The translations under genes were made by a program, and so were the position numbers. From Planctomycetota bacterium (GTDB lineage: Bacteria; Planctomycetota; SZUA-567), in NCBI GenBank assembly GCA_031254915.1, contig JAIRTL010000035.1, positions 1 to 64,000 on the forward strand: a DNA stretch of 64,000 bases, written 5' to 3'. Each line of letters opens with the position of its first letter. Within the stretch, counting starts at the first letter, position 1. The notes under the pieces were generated by a model that was not told the origin of the DNA, made no database searches, and saw only the letters and a program-made list of their open reading frames with translations. Positions 45,257 to 54,806 of the stretch are shown here, piece after piece.

Positions 45257-46537
45257 GTGACGCAGCGCATGTATCAGCCCGAACTCGAGTCGATGTCCCG
45301 GGATGAAATCACTGATCTTCAAATGCGTCGCCTCCGCGATATGGTCCGCTACGCGCGCGACAACAACGATCTTTTCCGGCGGCGTTTTCAGAAGGCCGGA
45401 GTCGAACCGGAGGACATCCGCATTCCGGCCGACATCATGCGCCTCCCCATTATGGACAAGGAAAACCTTCGCCTCGCCTATCCCGACGGCTTCCGATGCG
45501 TCGACATGTCCACGATCCGCGAAATGCACATGTCCTCCGGCTCAACCGGCAGCCCCATCGTCATGCTGTATAACGCCAGCGACCTCCAGCAGTGGGCGGA
45601 GTGCATGGCGCGTTGCTACGTCATGGCCGGCTGCGACGCGGGCGATCCCGTCCAAATCACGCCGTCCTTCGGTCTCTTCAACGGGGGCTTTGGCATGTAC
45701 CATGGCGCGCGCGAAGCCGGGTTGTTCGTCATCCCGACCGGCGCGGGCAATACGGCGCGCCAGATCAAACTTGCCAAGGATTTCTGCACCCGCATCCTCA
45801 CCGGCGTCGTCTCCTACGGCATTCGCGTGCTCGAGGAGCTCCAAAAGGGAAAAGAGGAGTTGCCGAAGTTGACCATCGGCATTTTCGGCGCCGAAACGTT
45901 TTCGGAAAGCATGAAAAAAACCCTCGAAGACGGTCTCGGACTCGAAGCGTTCAATATTTACGGCATGACGGAAACAGGCGGCGTCGGCACCCTCGGACAG
46001 GACTGCCCCGACCACTCCGGCATCCATATCTGGGAAGACCATTACATCGTCGAGGTTCTCGACCGCGAAACGCGCGAACCGCTTCCTGACGGCGAAGAGG
46101 GTGAAATCTACATCACCGCCCTCACCCGCCAAGCGCTTCCGGTCATCCGTTTCCGCACCGGCGACCTCGCGCATGTCGTGTCGCGGGACCGCTGCGCCTG
46201 CGGTCGTACGCACATCCGCGTCTCCCCGATCACCGGCCGCGTCGACGACATGCTCATCATCAAGGGCATCAATTTCTTCCCGAGCCAGGTTGAACAAGCC
46301 CTGATGGAAATCCCCGGCATTTACCCGAACTACCAGATCATAATCGAAGAGATCAAGGGCGTGAAGGATGTGCGTATCAACGTCGAGGCCGAGCCGACGA
46401 TCACCGGCTTCACTGTGGAAAAGCACCTCAAGGAACGGCTCGGATTCTCGCCCAAGGGCGACGTCTTCCCGCCCGGTTCGCTTCCCCGTCAGGAAGGCAA
46501 GGCGGTACGCGTTTTCCACAAGAAGGGCGACTCGTGA
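45257..46537 (+). CDS. Phenylacetate-CoA ligase family (PaaK-like) enzyme
   Basis: 426 aa from GTG 45257, chosen for the AGGAGAATACC site. It shows the adenylate-forming P-loop SSGSTGSPIVMLY, GLFNGGFGMYHGAREAGLFV, IYGMTETGGVG, ALPVIRFRTGDL, CACGRTHIRVSPITGRVDDM and FFPSQVEQALMEIPGI. It forms aryl- or acyl-CoA thioesters from ATP, CoA and an aromatic acid. In anaerobic and gut-type genomes such a lone ligase (no paa genes nearby) is often kept for salvaging arylacetates to aromatic amino acids. Substrate inferred from family only. Confidence 0.9.
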   Translation: MTQRMYQPELESMSRDEITDLQMRRLRDMVRYARDNNDLFRRRFQKAGVEPEDIRIPADIMRLPIMDKENLRLAYPDGFRCVDMSTIREMHMSSGSTGSPIVMLYNASDLQQWAECMARCYVMAGCDAGDPVQITPSFGLFNGGFGMYHGAREAGLFVIPTGAGNTARQIKLAKDFCTRILTGVVSYGIRVLEELQKGKEELPKLTIGIFGAETFSESMKKTLEDGLGLEAFNIYGMTETGGVGTLGQDCPDHSGIHIWEDHYIVEVLDRETREPLPDGEEGEIYITALTRQALPVIRFRTGDLAHVVSRDRCACGRTHIRVSPITGRVDDMLIIKGINFFPSQVEQALMEIPGIYPNYQIIIEEIKGVKDVRINVEAEPTITGFTVEKHLKERLGFSPKGDVFPPGSLPRQEGKAVRVFHKKGDS

Positions 46538-46582
46538 TCAAACCCCATCGTTGATGGGCGAAAGCCCCGTTCGGGATGTTTG

Positions 46583-46666
46583 ATATCGTTCACGGTCCGG
46601 AGTCATGATTCCCTCGACTGTGCGCGCCATGAAATGGCTAGCGCATTTAGAGTCTATCCGAATAGG
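46583..46666. repeat. Dispersed intergenic repeat, copy B
   Basis: About 84 bases aligning to 9235-9321 at roughly 85% by eye, including ATGAAATGGCTAGCGCATTT and CTATCCGAATAGG. It lies between the PaaK-like gene and the decayed transposase, whose recognisable coding remnant begins about 15 bases further on, so it may be the end of that insertion element. Confidence 0.8.
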
Positions 46667-46682
46667 CGTTTTCCTTTTTCAA

Positions 46683-47115
46683 TTTGTTGAGGATGATGAC
46701 CGAAAAAGCGAATTCAATCGTCCATAGGCTCTCCTCTCCCCTAAAGATCGGCAACCCCACATCATCCAGACAAACGCTCGGGACCAGAATATTGACGCCG
46801 TTCCGACGCGTCTCCCATCTGGTCCTGTGTCCAATGCCAAGGTCAACGGCTCATTCGCGAGCTTGCCGATACACCCCATGAGAAGCGCGGCTACGGCATT
46901 GAAGTCCAGCGGCGCCTCGCAGAACCCGTCTTGCAGACGCCGGAACTTGGAGGCAGTAGTGGCGTCGGGATGCGGGTGGCGGGTTCGGACAGCAACGCCG
47001 ACTTCGACTCCGCCGCTCCTATGACAATGCCGGCCAAACACTTGGCACGGGCCTTGTTCAAATGCAAACCTACAGCCAGTGTGCCTGCAAGCCTTTCGAC
47101 GCATGTAGTGAACAT
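46683..47115 (-). pseudogene. IS4-family transposase relic
   Basis: An ATG at 47115 with AAGGAGA opens MFTTCVERLAGTLAVGLHLN followed by KARAKCLAGIVIG, as in IS4-type transposase N-termini. A second frame continues with FNAVAALLMGCIGKLANEPL then TLALD, and a third gives TRWETRRNGVNILV, SVCLDDVGLPIF. Together this is the family pattern 'LALDRTxWxxGxxxINxLxLxVxxxGxALPLxW' around the first catalytic Asp. At least two frameshifts are present, and the rest of the DDE domain is missing. Confidence 0.8.
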
Positions 47116-47247
47116 GGCGGTCTCCTTTCGGGTGTTCCGATCGAAGTTGATACCCGTCATGTTCCTCGTTATTGCCTACCGTTCAATAGGTTGTATCAAT
47201 TTAGATGATTTTTAATCGTGTACTGTGATGCGCATACAGACAACAGT

Positions 47248-47910
47248 TCACTCTCCGTTGGAATTGACTCCGGGCGGCGGATTCAGTTCGCCAGCCCATG
47301 CCTCGGTCTCGAGGCGCTTGAACGCGTTTTCCACTTCGTGGGTCACCCGGAGCTGCGCGTCCTTCCGCGGCTCGCCTTCGAGCATCGGTTCGATCGGATC
47401 ACCAAAAAACGCCTTCAAATGATGGCGTTTCGGGTACTTTTGCCCTCTTGGCCAGCTTTGGTATGTTCCCCATATGTATCCAGGCAGAACTTTGGCCTGG
47501 TTCCTGACCGCGAGCATGCCGACGCCGGTCTTGATCTCGCCCAGCGATCCGTCCTTCGACCGCGTTCCCTCCGGGAATAGCACCACCGCCTCGCCCTGTG
47601 CGAGAAGTTCGCCGAAGGCGCGCAAGGCTTCGCGGCTGTCCCCTTCCCTGTTCAACGGGAATGCGTTCACCTGCCGGATCAGCCAGCCGAAGACCGGTTT
47701 GTCGAACAGTGTTTTGCGCGCCATGTAATGGAGCGGGCGGTCGAGCGCTGGACCAAGCACCATCGGATCCCAATAGGAAGCATGGTTCGAGACGACTATC
47801 AGGGAGCCTTCCGGAGGAGCTTTCTCCCTACCCTTGACCTCGAGACCGCCCCAAACGCTGAACAGGCGCCTCAGCGACCAGCGCGCGATTTTATACAAAA
47901 CATGCGCCAT
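47248..47910 (-). CDS. plsC: 1-acyl-sn-glycerol-3-phosphate acyltransferase (PlsC family)
   Basis: 220 aa. The acyltransferase motifs are NHASYWDP (the HX4D catalytic pair), VNAFPLNREGDS, LFPEGTRSKDGSLGEIKTGV and the later LPGYIWGTY. It transfers an acyl chain to lysophosphatidic acid to make phosphatidic acid at the inner membrane. The short N-terminal segment is amphipathic rather than a clear membrane helix. Gene specificity (plsC versus a paralogue) is by family only. 17 bases downstream of the aldo/keto reductase gene on the same strand. Confidence 0.9.
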   Translation of the reverse strand: MAHVLYKIARWSLRRLFSVWGGLEVKGREKAPPEGSLIVVSNHASYWDPMVLGPALDRPLHYMARKTLFDKPVFGWLIRQVNAFPLNREGDSREALRAFGELLAQGEAVVLFPEGTRSKDGSLGEIKTGVGMLAVRNQAKVLPGYIWGTYQSWPRGQKYPKRHHLKAFFGDPIEPMLEGEPRKDAQLRVTHEVENAFKRLETEAWAGELNPPPGVNSNGE

Positions 47911-47927
47911 AACTGAACATCCGGAAT

Positions 47928-48767
47928 TTACATGAGATCAAGGCCGGTGAAGGTGCGCGGGTCCATATCCATGCGCTCGTTCCGATCAAGCGCGTCCATC
48001 GCGGCGACATCGGCGTCGTCGAGGACGAAATCGAGGGCTTCGAAGTTTTCCCGCAAACGGCCAGGATTCGCGGACTTGGGAATTACGATCCTGCCGCTCT
48101 GAAGATGCCAGCGGATAATAATCTGCGCCGGCGATTTCCCGTATTTCCTGGCCATTTCGATGATCGCCGGCAATTCCACCGACTTGCCCTTGCCAAGCGG
48201 ACTCCAGGCTTCGGGGAAAATTCCCTGATCCCGAAGGATCGTCGTCAATCCCTTCTGCTGGAAAAAGGGATGGATTTCTATCTGGTCGAGAACCGGCTTC
48301 ACTCCGGTCTCGCCGATGATCCGTTCGAGGTGTTCTTCCATGAAATTCGACACGCCGATCGATTTCACCCGTCCCGATTCGCGCAGTTTGACGAACGCCT
48401 TCCAGGCGTCGACGTATTTTTCGCTCCCCGCGACGGGCCAGTGGATAAGGTAGAGATCGATATAGTCGAGGCCCAGGCGCTCCATGCTTTCATCGAACGC
48501 CTTGAACGCCTCGTCATAACCGTGTCTGGTGTTCCAAAGCTTGGTCGTGACGAACAGGTCCTTGCGGTCGACGCCGCATTCCCGTACGCCCCTCCCGACC
48601 CCGATCTCGTTTTTATAGTAGGCGGCAGTGTCGATCGAGCGATAGCCGATGGATACGGCTGTTTTAATGACTGCCGCTGCGGCGGCGTCGGAAATCTGCC
48701 AAACGCCGAATCCGAGTTGCGGCATGGCCTTGCCGTCATTCAGAATGAAAGTGGGGGCTGTCGTCAT
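47928..48767 (-). CDS. Aldo/keto reductase
   Basis: 279 aa with a strong AGGAGG site. LGFGVWQISDAAAAAVIKTA, the catalytic region SIDTAAYYKNEIGVGRGVRE (Asp, Tyr), KLWNTRHGYDEAFKAFDESM (Lys), LIHWPVAG (His), SIGVSNF and VIPKSANPGRLRENFEALDF give the full AKR tetrad and NADPH-binding tail. It reduces small aldehydes or ketones, as 2,5-diketo-gluconate-reductase-like members do. The substrate is unknown. Confidence 0.94.
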   Translation of the reverse strand: MTTAPTFILNDGKAMPQLGFGVWQISDAAAAAVIKTAVSIGYRSIDTAAYYKNEIGVGRGVRECGVDRKDLFVTTKLWNTRHGYDEAFKAFDESMERLGLDYIDLYLIHWPVAGSEKYVDAWKAFVKLRESGRVKSIGVSNFMEEHLERIIGETGVKPVLDQIEIHPFFQQKGLTTILRDQGIFPEAWSPLGKGKSVELPAIIEMARKYGKSPAQIIIRWHLQSGRIVIPKSANPGRLRENFEALDFVLDDADVAAMDALDRNERMDMDPRTFTGLDLM

Positions 48768-48874
48768 GGTGTCCTCCTGAAAGACCGGGTAAATGATGAC
48801 AAAACGGACGCTTGCAGTATAAGCCTCCGGGAAGAAGAGCGAACCCGAAAATGAGTGAATGACATGGTGGCGTA

Positions 48875-49159
48875 TTATTCGGCGCTGACCCGATTGACTA
48901 TGCGCCTGACTTCGGCGAGTTGTTCGCGGGTAATGCTGGAAAGATTGTAACCCAAACGACCAAGCTCGTTGAGGATCCTGTCCGCCCTGAGCCGCATTTC
49001 CTCATGCGTCGCCTCCGATCCGCCGAAAAGCCTGGTGCCGTCGGCGCGCGTCACCCGGAAGTGGCCGTTGGAATCATCAAGTCCGAATCCAACCAGAAGG
49101 GCTCTGCCGCTTTTGGTTCGGTTAGCCGATGCGCTTTCGTCCTTTTCACCCATCCGCAT
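48875..49159 (-). CDS. Small protein of unknown function
   Basis: 94 aa from ATG 49159 (another ATG at 49153). The first ~20 residues are polar; then LLVGFGLDDSNGHFRVTRAD, GTRLFGGSEATHEEMRLRAD and RILNELGRLGYNLSSITREQ. It is a compact sequence with an N-terminal beta part and a helical C-terminus. It looks like a genuine cytoplasmic protein, but I do not recognise the family. Located between the aldo/keto reductase and smpB, on the minus strand. Confidence 0.65.
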   Translation of the reverse strand: MRMGEKDESASANRTKSGRALLVGFGLDDSNGHFRVTRADGTRLFGGSEATHEEMRLRADRILNELGRLGYNLSSITREQLAEVRRIVNRVSAE

Positions 49160-49383
49160 GGATAAAGACCTTTATCAACAATTCATGTGGGTTCCCCCGG
49201 CACGTGCTTCCGACTTGTGGGATTATACGAATCCGATGGTCGATATCAAGCCCGACTCGATCAAATACGGCATTTTACCGCTTTTCCCCGTTCATTACTG
49301 AAATAGCCGCAGCCGAGCATTGACTATCTCCCGTCAATGCAATAGGATGGATGAAGACGTTCGAGACAGGGGACAGAAAAGCG

Positions 49384-49866
49384 ATGGCAAAAAAGCATCC
49401 CGCCGGAGAGGCGTCGAATTCAATCGCCAAGAACCGACAGGCGTTCTTCAATTACGAGGTAATCCAAAAGCTTGAATGCGGGCTGGTTCTGTCTGGCACC
49501 GAAGTCAAAAGTCTCCGGGAAGGTCACGTCGCGTTCGCCGACAGCTTCGCCGCTGTCCACGATTCGGAACTGTATCTGTACAATCTGAATATTTCCGAAT
49601 ACAAAATGGGAAACCGGTTCAATCATATCATAACCAGAAAACGCAAGCTTCTGGCCCACAAGAGCGAAATACGCAAGCTCAAGGCCGCCGTCGAACAGCG
49701 CGGATTCACCCTTGTTCCCCTCGGCATGCACTGGAAGCGCGGCATGGCGAAGGTCGAGATCGGCGTCGTCAGAGGCAAACAACTCCACGACAAACGCGAC
49801 GCGATCAAACGCCGCGACGATCAACGCAGCCAGCAGCGGACAATGCGCGCCTATTCGAAAGGGTGA
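49384..49866 (+). CDS. smpB: SsrA-binding protein SmpB
   Basis: 160 aa from ATG 49384 with AGGGGACAG upstream. Conserved blocks are KNRQAFFNYEVIQKLECGLV, LSGTEVKSLREGHVAFADSF, LYNLNISEYKMGN, RKRKLLAHKSEIRKL, TLVPLGMHWKRGMAKVEIGV and GKQLHDKRDAIKRRDDQR. SmpB delivers tmRNA to stalled ribosomes. No tmRNA gene was recognised next to it. Confidence 0.96.
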   Translation: MAKKHPAGEASNSIAKNRQAFFNYEVIQKLECGLVLSGTEVKSLREGHVAFADSFAAVHDSELYLYNLNISEYKMGNRFNHIITRKRKLLAHKSEIRKLKAAVEQRGFTLVPLGMHWKRGMAKVEIGVVRGKQLHDKRDAIKRRDDQRSQQRTMRAYSKG

Positions 49867-49929
49867 GGCGCGCCTATTCCCTTGCGCTCCTTCCTCCCCT
49901 TCCCTCGCCATGACTGCCATGACGCCGCG

Positions 49930-50709
49930 TCACACAATATGCGGATTCGCATAACAGTAACGACAACCGTGCTGGCATGCCATGTCGTACGACCCGATGT
50001 CAGTCGACTTCATGCAACCGCACGCCTCGCGTTGACCGGGGTCCTTGCCGAGGTCGCCAAACGCCGTATCGTACAGCCGGTTAAAAAGCAGGTTGTCGAC
50101 GCAATGCGCCTGTTCGACTCCGGGAAACCGAAGCAATTCGGGTTCGCAACACAGCCGGAGAGGCGCCGGCAAATCGGCATAACCCTTCACGCCGAATTCG
50201 CCAGACATAAACTCGATGAGGTCGATTTTTTCCGCCATGCCAATGGTAGGCCAGGCCAGTCCCGCCGCCTTTGCCCGATCGACAGCCTTTTTATATGGAT
50301 CGGGAAAGCTGACTGTAGCTCCATCCACCACGCCGAGCGTTTTCCGAAGCGTCCCGAGCACCCTCCTGAAGCGCTCCCGCGTATCGGAGGACGGCAATAC
50401 AGGATCGAAACGCCAACGAATCGCGCCCTCGGGGAATAGGGACTTCAACTCGCGAAGCGCATCCATTTGGGCGGCGAGGGGCGGTACATTCGGTTCCCAT
50501 GCGCTGCCGGCCAGCCCAGTGACCGTATATTGCACAATAGCAGGATACTGTGCCGCAACCACGCGAAGGCGGGGATGAAAGGCAAGGTTCCGGATGTCTT
50601 TCGTCCAGAAAACGATGCCCTCGAGTTTGCGCGAGCGGGACACCTTGTCGCATATGTCATCAGGCCGGAAGGCGACCATATCGCTTCGGCGGGAAGCTGA
50701 ATATATCAT
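49930..50709 (-). CDS. DUF1848 family protein
   Basis: 259 aa: MIYSASRRSDMVAFRPDDIC, EGIVFWTKDIRNL, QYTVTGLAGSAWEPNVPPLA, RWRFDPVL, a C-terminal Cys-rich region CGCMKSTDIGSYDMACQHGC and RYCYANP. These are hallmarks of DUF1848, whose clustered cysteines suggest a metal or iron-sulfur site. The biochemical function is not established. It is convergent with smpB and divergent from metK. Confidence 0.88.
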   Translation of the reverse strand: MIYSASRRSDMVAFRPDDICDKVSRSRKLEGIVFWTKDIRNLAFHPRLRVVAAQYPAIVQYTVTGLAGSAWEPNVPPLAAQMDALRELKSLFPEGAIRWRFDPVLPSSDTRERFRRVLGTLRKTLGVVDGATVSFPDPYKKAVDRAKAAGLAWPTIGMAEKIDLIEFMSGEFGVKGYADLPAPLRLCCEPELLRFPGVEQAHCVDNLLFNRLYDTAFGDLGKDPGQREACGCMKSTDIGSYDMACQHGCRYCYANPHIV

Positions 50710-50786
50710 TTGCGATCGCGATCCTCTTCATAAAGGACAAACCCCTTGCGCGGGAGGCGCGTCCAACTTATCATAGAGAATGATAG

Positions 50787-50792
50787 TATAAT
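50787..50792 (+). promoter_or_regulatory. Candidate -10 element upstream of metK
   Basis: A perfect TATAAT at 50787-50792, about 87 bases before the metK start; the -35 (CAACTT at 50764-50769) is poor. A small hairpin CCCGG/CCGGG follows at about 50824-50840. I could not match the leader to any SAM riboswitch class. Confidence 0.35.
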
Positions 50793-50878
50793 TGTGGCGC
50801 TGTGGCCGCTATAGGTCAACCATCCCGGTCGCCGGAGCCGGGCGCTTTGTGATTCTTGGATGGAAAGAGGAAAGCATT

Positions 50879-52039
50879 ATGGGCAGACGCACTTTTTTTG
50901 CCTCTGAAAGCGTTTCAAAGGGACATCCCGACAAGGTCGCCGATCATGTCTCCGACGCCATTCTCGACGCCATGATCGCGCAGGATCCGAACTCCCGCGT
51001 CGCGTGCGAGACGATGGTCTCCACCGGGTTATGCGTCATCGCCGGAGAAATTACCTCCAACGCGCAGGTCGACTTCCAGTCGCTTGTCCGCAAGACCATC
51101 CTCGACATCGGCTATAACGACGCCTCCATCGGCTTCGACGGCAACACCTGCTCCGTCCTCGTCGGCCTCGACAAACAGTCTCCCGATATCGCCATGGGCG
51201 TCAAGGAAACGCTGTCCGAGGACCAGGGCGCGGGCGACCAGGGCATGATGTTCGGCTACGCGATCCGCGAAACGCAGGAGCTGATGCCGCTGCCGATCCA
51301 CCTCGCGCACGAACTTATGCGCATCGTGACGATGGCCCGCGAATCCGGCGACATCAAGTATCTCCGTCCCGACGCGAAGAGCCAGGTGGTTGTCGAGTAC
51401 GACGATCGTAAGCCGGTTCGCGTACACACCGTTCTCGTCTCTACCCAACACAATCCGGAAGCCTCGCACGACCGAATTTACGACGACATGGTCCAGCTCG
51501 CCAAGCAGACCATCCCCGAGGGCCTCCTCGACAAGGACACCATCTACCACGTCAATCCCACCGGCCGCTTCGTCATCGGCGGACCACAGGGCGACTGCGG
51601 GTTGACCGGCCGCAAGATCATCGTCGACAGCTACGGTGGTCGCGGTCGCCACGGCGGCGGCGCATTCTCCGGCAAAGACCCCTCCAAAGTCGATCGTTCG
51701 GCCGCTTATGCGGCGCGTTGGGTCGCGAAAAACGTCGTCGCCGCCGGACTCGCCGATGAATGCGAACTTCAGGTTTCCTATGCCATCGGCGTCGCGAAAC
51801 CGCTTTCCATCAACGTCAACACCTTCGGTACCGGCAAGATCAAGGAGACGAGGATCGAGGAGCTGATCACCAAGCACTTCGACCTTCGCCCGTCCTCCAT
51901 CATCAAGGAGCTTGATCTTTTGAAACCCCGCTATTTGATGACTGCGTCCCTCGGCCACTTCGGCCGCGTCGAGCCGGAGTTCACCTGGGAGCGGACGACC
52001 AAGGCGGAAATTCTTCGCAAGGATGCCGGTTTGGCGTAG
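50879..52039 (+). CDS. metK: S-adenosylmethionine synthetase
   Basis: 386 aa from ATG 50879 with AGAGGAAAG upstream; the reading frame is open further 5' but that part is leader. [93 protein letters not shown] and [20 protein letters not shown] are the MetK signatures. It makes SAM from methionine and ATP. Confidence 0.98.
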   Translation: MGRRTFFASESVSKGHPDKVADHVSDAILDAMIAQDPNSRVACETMVSTGLCVIAGEITSNAQVDFQSLVRKTILDIGYNDASIGFDGNTCSVLVGLDKQSPDIAMGVKETLSEDQGAGDQGMMFGYAIRETQELMPLPIHLAHELMRIVTMARESGDIKYLRPDAKSQVVVEYDDRKPVRVHTVLVSTQHNPEASHDRIYDDMVQLAKQTIPEGLLDKDTIYHVNPTGRFVIGGPQGDCGLTGRKIIVDSYGGRGRHGGGAFSGKDPSKVDRSAAYAARWVAKNVVAAGLADECELQVSYAIGVAKPLSINVNTFGTGKIKETRIEELITKHFDLRPSSIIKELDLLKPRYLMTASLGHFGRVEPEFTWERTTKAEILRKDAGLA

Positions 52040-52133
52040 CAAAGTGATGGCAAGCGTATCCCAAACAGACGATTCATTGGGAAAATGGCGAAACGCACAA
52101 GTGGGCGCGCCGTTTATAGAGAGAGATGATACC

Positions 52134-52364
52134 ATGAAGGAAAAGGTTTCCCAGGTTTTGGATCAGATCCGTCCGATGCTTCAGGCTGACGGCGGCGATG
52201 TAAAACTGGTTTCGATCGACGAGGAATCGGGGATTGTGACTATCGCCTTGCAAGGCGCGTGCGCCGGTTGTCCCCACGCCCAAATGACCCTCAAGATGGG
52301 CATCGAGTCGAAGATCCGCGAAGAAGTGCCGGAAGTCAAAGAAGTTGTGGCGCAGCGCCTGTAA
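52134..52364 (+). CDS. NifU C-terminal-domain (Nfu-type) iron-sulfur scaffold protein
   Basis: 76 aa from ATG 52134: MKEKVSQVLDQIRPMLQADG, GDVKLVSID, VTIALQGACAGCPHAQMTLK, MGIESKIREEVPEVKEVV. The single CxxC (CAGC) binds a bridging Fe-S cluster in homodimers of this family. It delivers clusters to target enzymes. It begins about 95 bases after metK. Confidence 0.93.
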   Translation: MKEKVSQVLDQIRPMLQADGGDVKLVSIDEESGIVTIALQGACAGCPHAQMTLKMGIESKIREEVPEVKEVVAQRL

Positions 52365-52531
52365 TTCTGTTCGCTGCAATACCGTTGTCGCTCAACACCT
52401 TTAGTGAGCCCAATTTACCTTTTGCTTCATCGTTATCGATGATGTTGGGAGCGGTTGGGGGGAATGAATATATCCTGCTGGAAAGGGCGTAACCGTAGAC
52501 TGTCAGCCTTTTCCAGGCAATGGAGTAAGCC

Positions 52532-53314
52532 ATGCCCGACATTAAGGAACCCATCGCCCTTATTTCGGACGTGCACGCAAACCTTGAGGCCCTGACTGCG
52601 GTTATCGACGATATACGCGGCCAGGGCGTCAGGAGCGTCGTCAATCTTGGCGATACCGTCGGTTACGGCCCCGATCCCGAAGCCTGCATCGATCTTGTGG
52701 ATGCTGCGTGCAACGTCACGCTCTGCGGCAACCATGATTACGCTGTTCTCTACGATTCGGAGGGCTTCAACCCCATCGCGCAAAAAGCGGTCGATTATCA
52801 CAGGCACATACTCCGCCCCGCTCCAGTCAATCCCGACCCTGAAGCGGTTCGTCGCTGGGAGTGGCTTGGCAATCTGGAACCGATGCACGAGCGCCCCGAG
52901 TTCGAGGCAATGCACGGTTCGCCTCGCCAACCGATCACCGAATACGTGCTTCCCTCCGATCCCGAGATGGATCCGATGAAAATCGCGGATATCTTCTCGG
53001 CAATGAGCAAACAGATCGCCTTCGTCGGACACACCCATTTTCCCGGCATCATCGAGGAAGACAGCGAATCATTCCTAATGCTGTCCGCGATCGACAACCA
53101 TTACGCCATCGACCCGCAACGCCGCGCCATCATTAATATCGGTTCCGTCGGCCAGCCCCGCGACCGCAACCCAAAAAGCTGCTACGTCATCTTTGACGGC
53201 GTAGACGTGACCTATCGGCGGGTCGAATACGATGTAGAAAGGACGACGCAAAAAATCCTCGCCAACCCCGACGTCCACCCCGCCAGCGGGCTCCGGCTTC
53301 GTGAAGGAAGGTAA
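52532..53314 (+). CDS. Calcineurin-like metallophosphoesterase
   Basis: 260 aa with a GGAG site. Metal-binding motifs are complete: SDVHANLEAL (D-x-H), NLGDTVGYGPDPEACID (GD), LCGNHDYAV (GNHD), VGHTHFPGI (GHTH) and INIGSVGQPRD. It belongs to the YfcE/ApaH-like bacterial group often annotated as diadenosine tetraphosphatase or phosphodiesterase; the true substrate is unknown. It contrasts with the lipoprotein at 6644-8995, in which such motifs are lost. Confidence 0.9.
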   Translation: MPDIKEPIALISDVHANLEALTAVIDDIRGQGVRSVVNLGDTVGYGPDPEACIDLVDAACNVTLCGNHDYAVLYDSEGFNPIAQKAVDYHRHILRPAPVNPDPEAVRRWEWLGNLEPMHERPEFEAMHGSPRQPITEYVLPSDPEMDPMKIADIFSAMSKQIAFVGHTHFPGIIEEDSESFLMLSAIDNHYAIDPQRRAIINIGSVGQPRDRNPKSCYVIFDGVDVTYRRVEYDVERTTQKILANPDVHPASGLRLREGR

Positions 53315-53324
53315 TAAATCTCCA

Positions 53325-54071
53325 TCACATTTCAAGAGCTTCGGCGACCGCCTTGAAATAGCCGTCAAGATCGGCGTCGACGATATGAACGCCCGGGCCG
53401 GACGCCGCACCGACCGCACCCTTGTTGACGACAACCACCTCGCCGCCGGCATAATAGGGAATGGCGGCAGCCGGGTACACGGTCAGGCTTGAGCCGAGAA
53501 CCAACATCAGGTCGCTCCGTCGCGCCAAGGACTCGGCTTCGACCAAGCAGCGGACGTTTTCACCGAAAAACACCACGTCGGGCTTGAGGACGCCGCCGCA
53601 CTCCGCGCAATGCGGCACCGTTTCTGTCGCCATGCCTTCCGAAAGCTTTTCGCCAGAAACTTCCCGCCCGCAGCGGCGGCAATGCGCGGTCGAGTAATCG
53701 CCGTGCATGGCAAGAACGTTCCGGGATCCCGCCCGCCTGTGAAGGCCATCCACGTTCTGGGTGATAATGCCTCCAAGCGTTCCATTCTCCTCGAGTCTCG
53801 CAAGGAAGCGGTGCGTGATAGTAGGCTCGACCGCTTCGACAAGAGCGAGAAAATCGCGGGAAAAGCGGTAAAACGGTTCCGGATCGTGGTCGAAGGCGGC
53901 GACCTCGAACACTTTTTCCGGATCGTGGGCGCGAGTGACGTACAACCCCTTCGGCCCCCGGAAGTCGGGAATGCCGGCGGCGGTTGATATTCCTGCGCCA
54001 GTCAGGGCGGAGACGAAGCCGGCCCGGCGGATTGTATCCGCGCATGCTTCGGGAGAAAGCGATTTTGCCAT
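53325..54071 (-). CDS. cobB: NAD-dependent protein deacylase (Sir2/CobB family)
   Basis: 248 aa. GAGISTAAGIPDFRGPKGLY, the catalytic region TQNVDGLHRRAGSRNVLAMH, a four-Cys zinc site (CRRCGREV and CAECGGVLKPD), VVFFGENV, LGSSLTVYPAAAIPYYAGG and VVVNKG are all present. It removes acyl groups from lysines using NAD. The CobB symbol is by family. Confidence 0.94.
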   Translation of the reverse strand: MAKSLSPEACADTIRRAGFVSALTGAGISTAAGIPDFRGPKGLYVTRAHDPEKVFEVAAFDHDPEPFYRFSRDFLALVEAVEPTITHRFLARLEENGTLGGIITQNVDGLHRRAGSRNVLAMHGDYSTAHCRRCGREVSGEKLSEGMATETVPHCAECGGVLKPDVVFFGENVRCLVEAESLARRSDLMLVLGSSLTVYPAAAIPYYAGGEVVVVNKGAVGAASGPGVHIVDADLDGYFKAVAEALEM

Positions 54072-54086
54072 TTGAGGCTCCGGGAT

Positions 54087-54806
54087 TTATTGACGAGGAT
54101 CGAAAAACTCGCCTGGCGGTGGTTCAATGACGACCCCGCTGACAGGAAATTCCGGCGCCGGGAACGATCCCATGGCGACCAGAGCAAGATCGCAATGCGG
54201 CGATGCGAAACGAGCCATGCCGAAAGGCAAATCATCCGAGACAAGTCGAACGAACCCATTCCCGGGATCATCGCAACGTTCGAGGGACACCGGATATTTC
54301 CGGCTCCCTACCGCATGCAATAGACGGGTGAAATCCTTTTCGACAACCGCATCCGGATTCGCGGAGGCATGCCCGGCAAGCGCGTCATCCCCGCCCGGGA
54401 CAAATGGCAGCGGCAGCGCAGAACGGTCAAGGGGAAGAAACGACTCGTGCGCAAAGCCCGGATAGGAGGCGAGTACATCGAGTCCGCCCTCCCGCACGGC
54501 CTTGATTTCGAGACGGAGAGGCATAACCGTCCATCGTTGTTTCGGTCGGAAGTTTGGGGAGAAACCAGCATCGTACCCAAGTGCGCGCATATCTCGCGGT
54601 TCGCCGTTTGTCATGCCGCCCGTCGCATTGTCTGCGGCTTCGCCGAGCGTATCGCGAATAGCATCCTCGAGCGGATCGACGGGAAAAGCGATCCGGTATT
54701 CAATCCAGTCGCCGGGCGCGGGAATCTTCCGAATTTCCGATGCGTCGCCGAAAGCGGCGACGACCATGAGACATAACGCGAGATATGACGGCGCGGCATA
54801 CTTCAT
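54087..54806 (-). CDS. Exported protein of unknown function
   Basis: 239 aa. A signal peptide (MKYAAPSYLALCLMVVAAFG then DAS) precedes a soluble domain starting EIRKIPAPGDWIEYRIAFPV. The domain has a mixed beta/alpha appearance, no cysteines typical of enzymes, and ends in SGVVIEPPPGEFFDPRQ. 'PGDWIEYRI' resembles the opening of periplasmic proteins that measure or bind lipids, but I do not recognise the family. Its ATG overlaps the rlmE stop by four bases, so it is translationally coupled to rlmE. Confidence 0.75.
   Translation of the reverse strand: MKYAAPSYLALCLMVVAAFGDASEIRKIPAPGDWIEYRIAFPVDPLEDAIRDTLGEAADNATGGMTNGEPRDMRALGYDAGFSPNFRPKQRWTVMPLRLEIKAVREGGLDVLASYPGFAHESFLPLDRSALPLPFVPGGDDALAGHASANPDAVVEKDFTRLLHAVGSRKYPVSLERCDDPGNGFVRLVSDDLPFGMARFASPHCDLALVAMGSFPAPEFPVSGVVIEPPPGEFFDPRQ

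Noticed and set aside
49160-49930. tmRNA gene near smpB
   Set aside because: No tRNA-like ends or tag-reading frame could be recognised in the gaps around smpB.
50710-50878. Possible SAM riboswitch upstream of metK
   Set aside because: I found only a short CCCGG/CCGGG hairpin and a TATAAT; no conserved core of SAM-I, II, III or other classes was visible.
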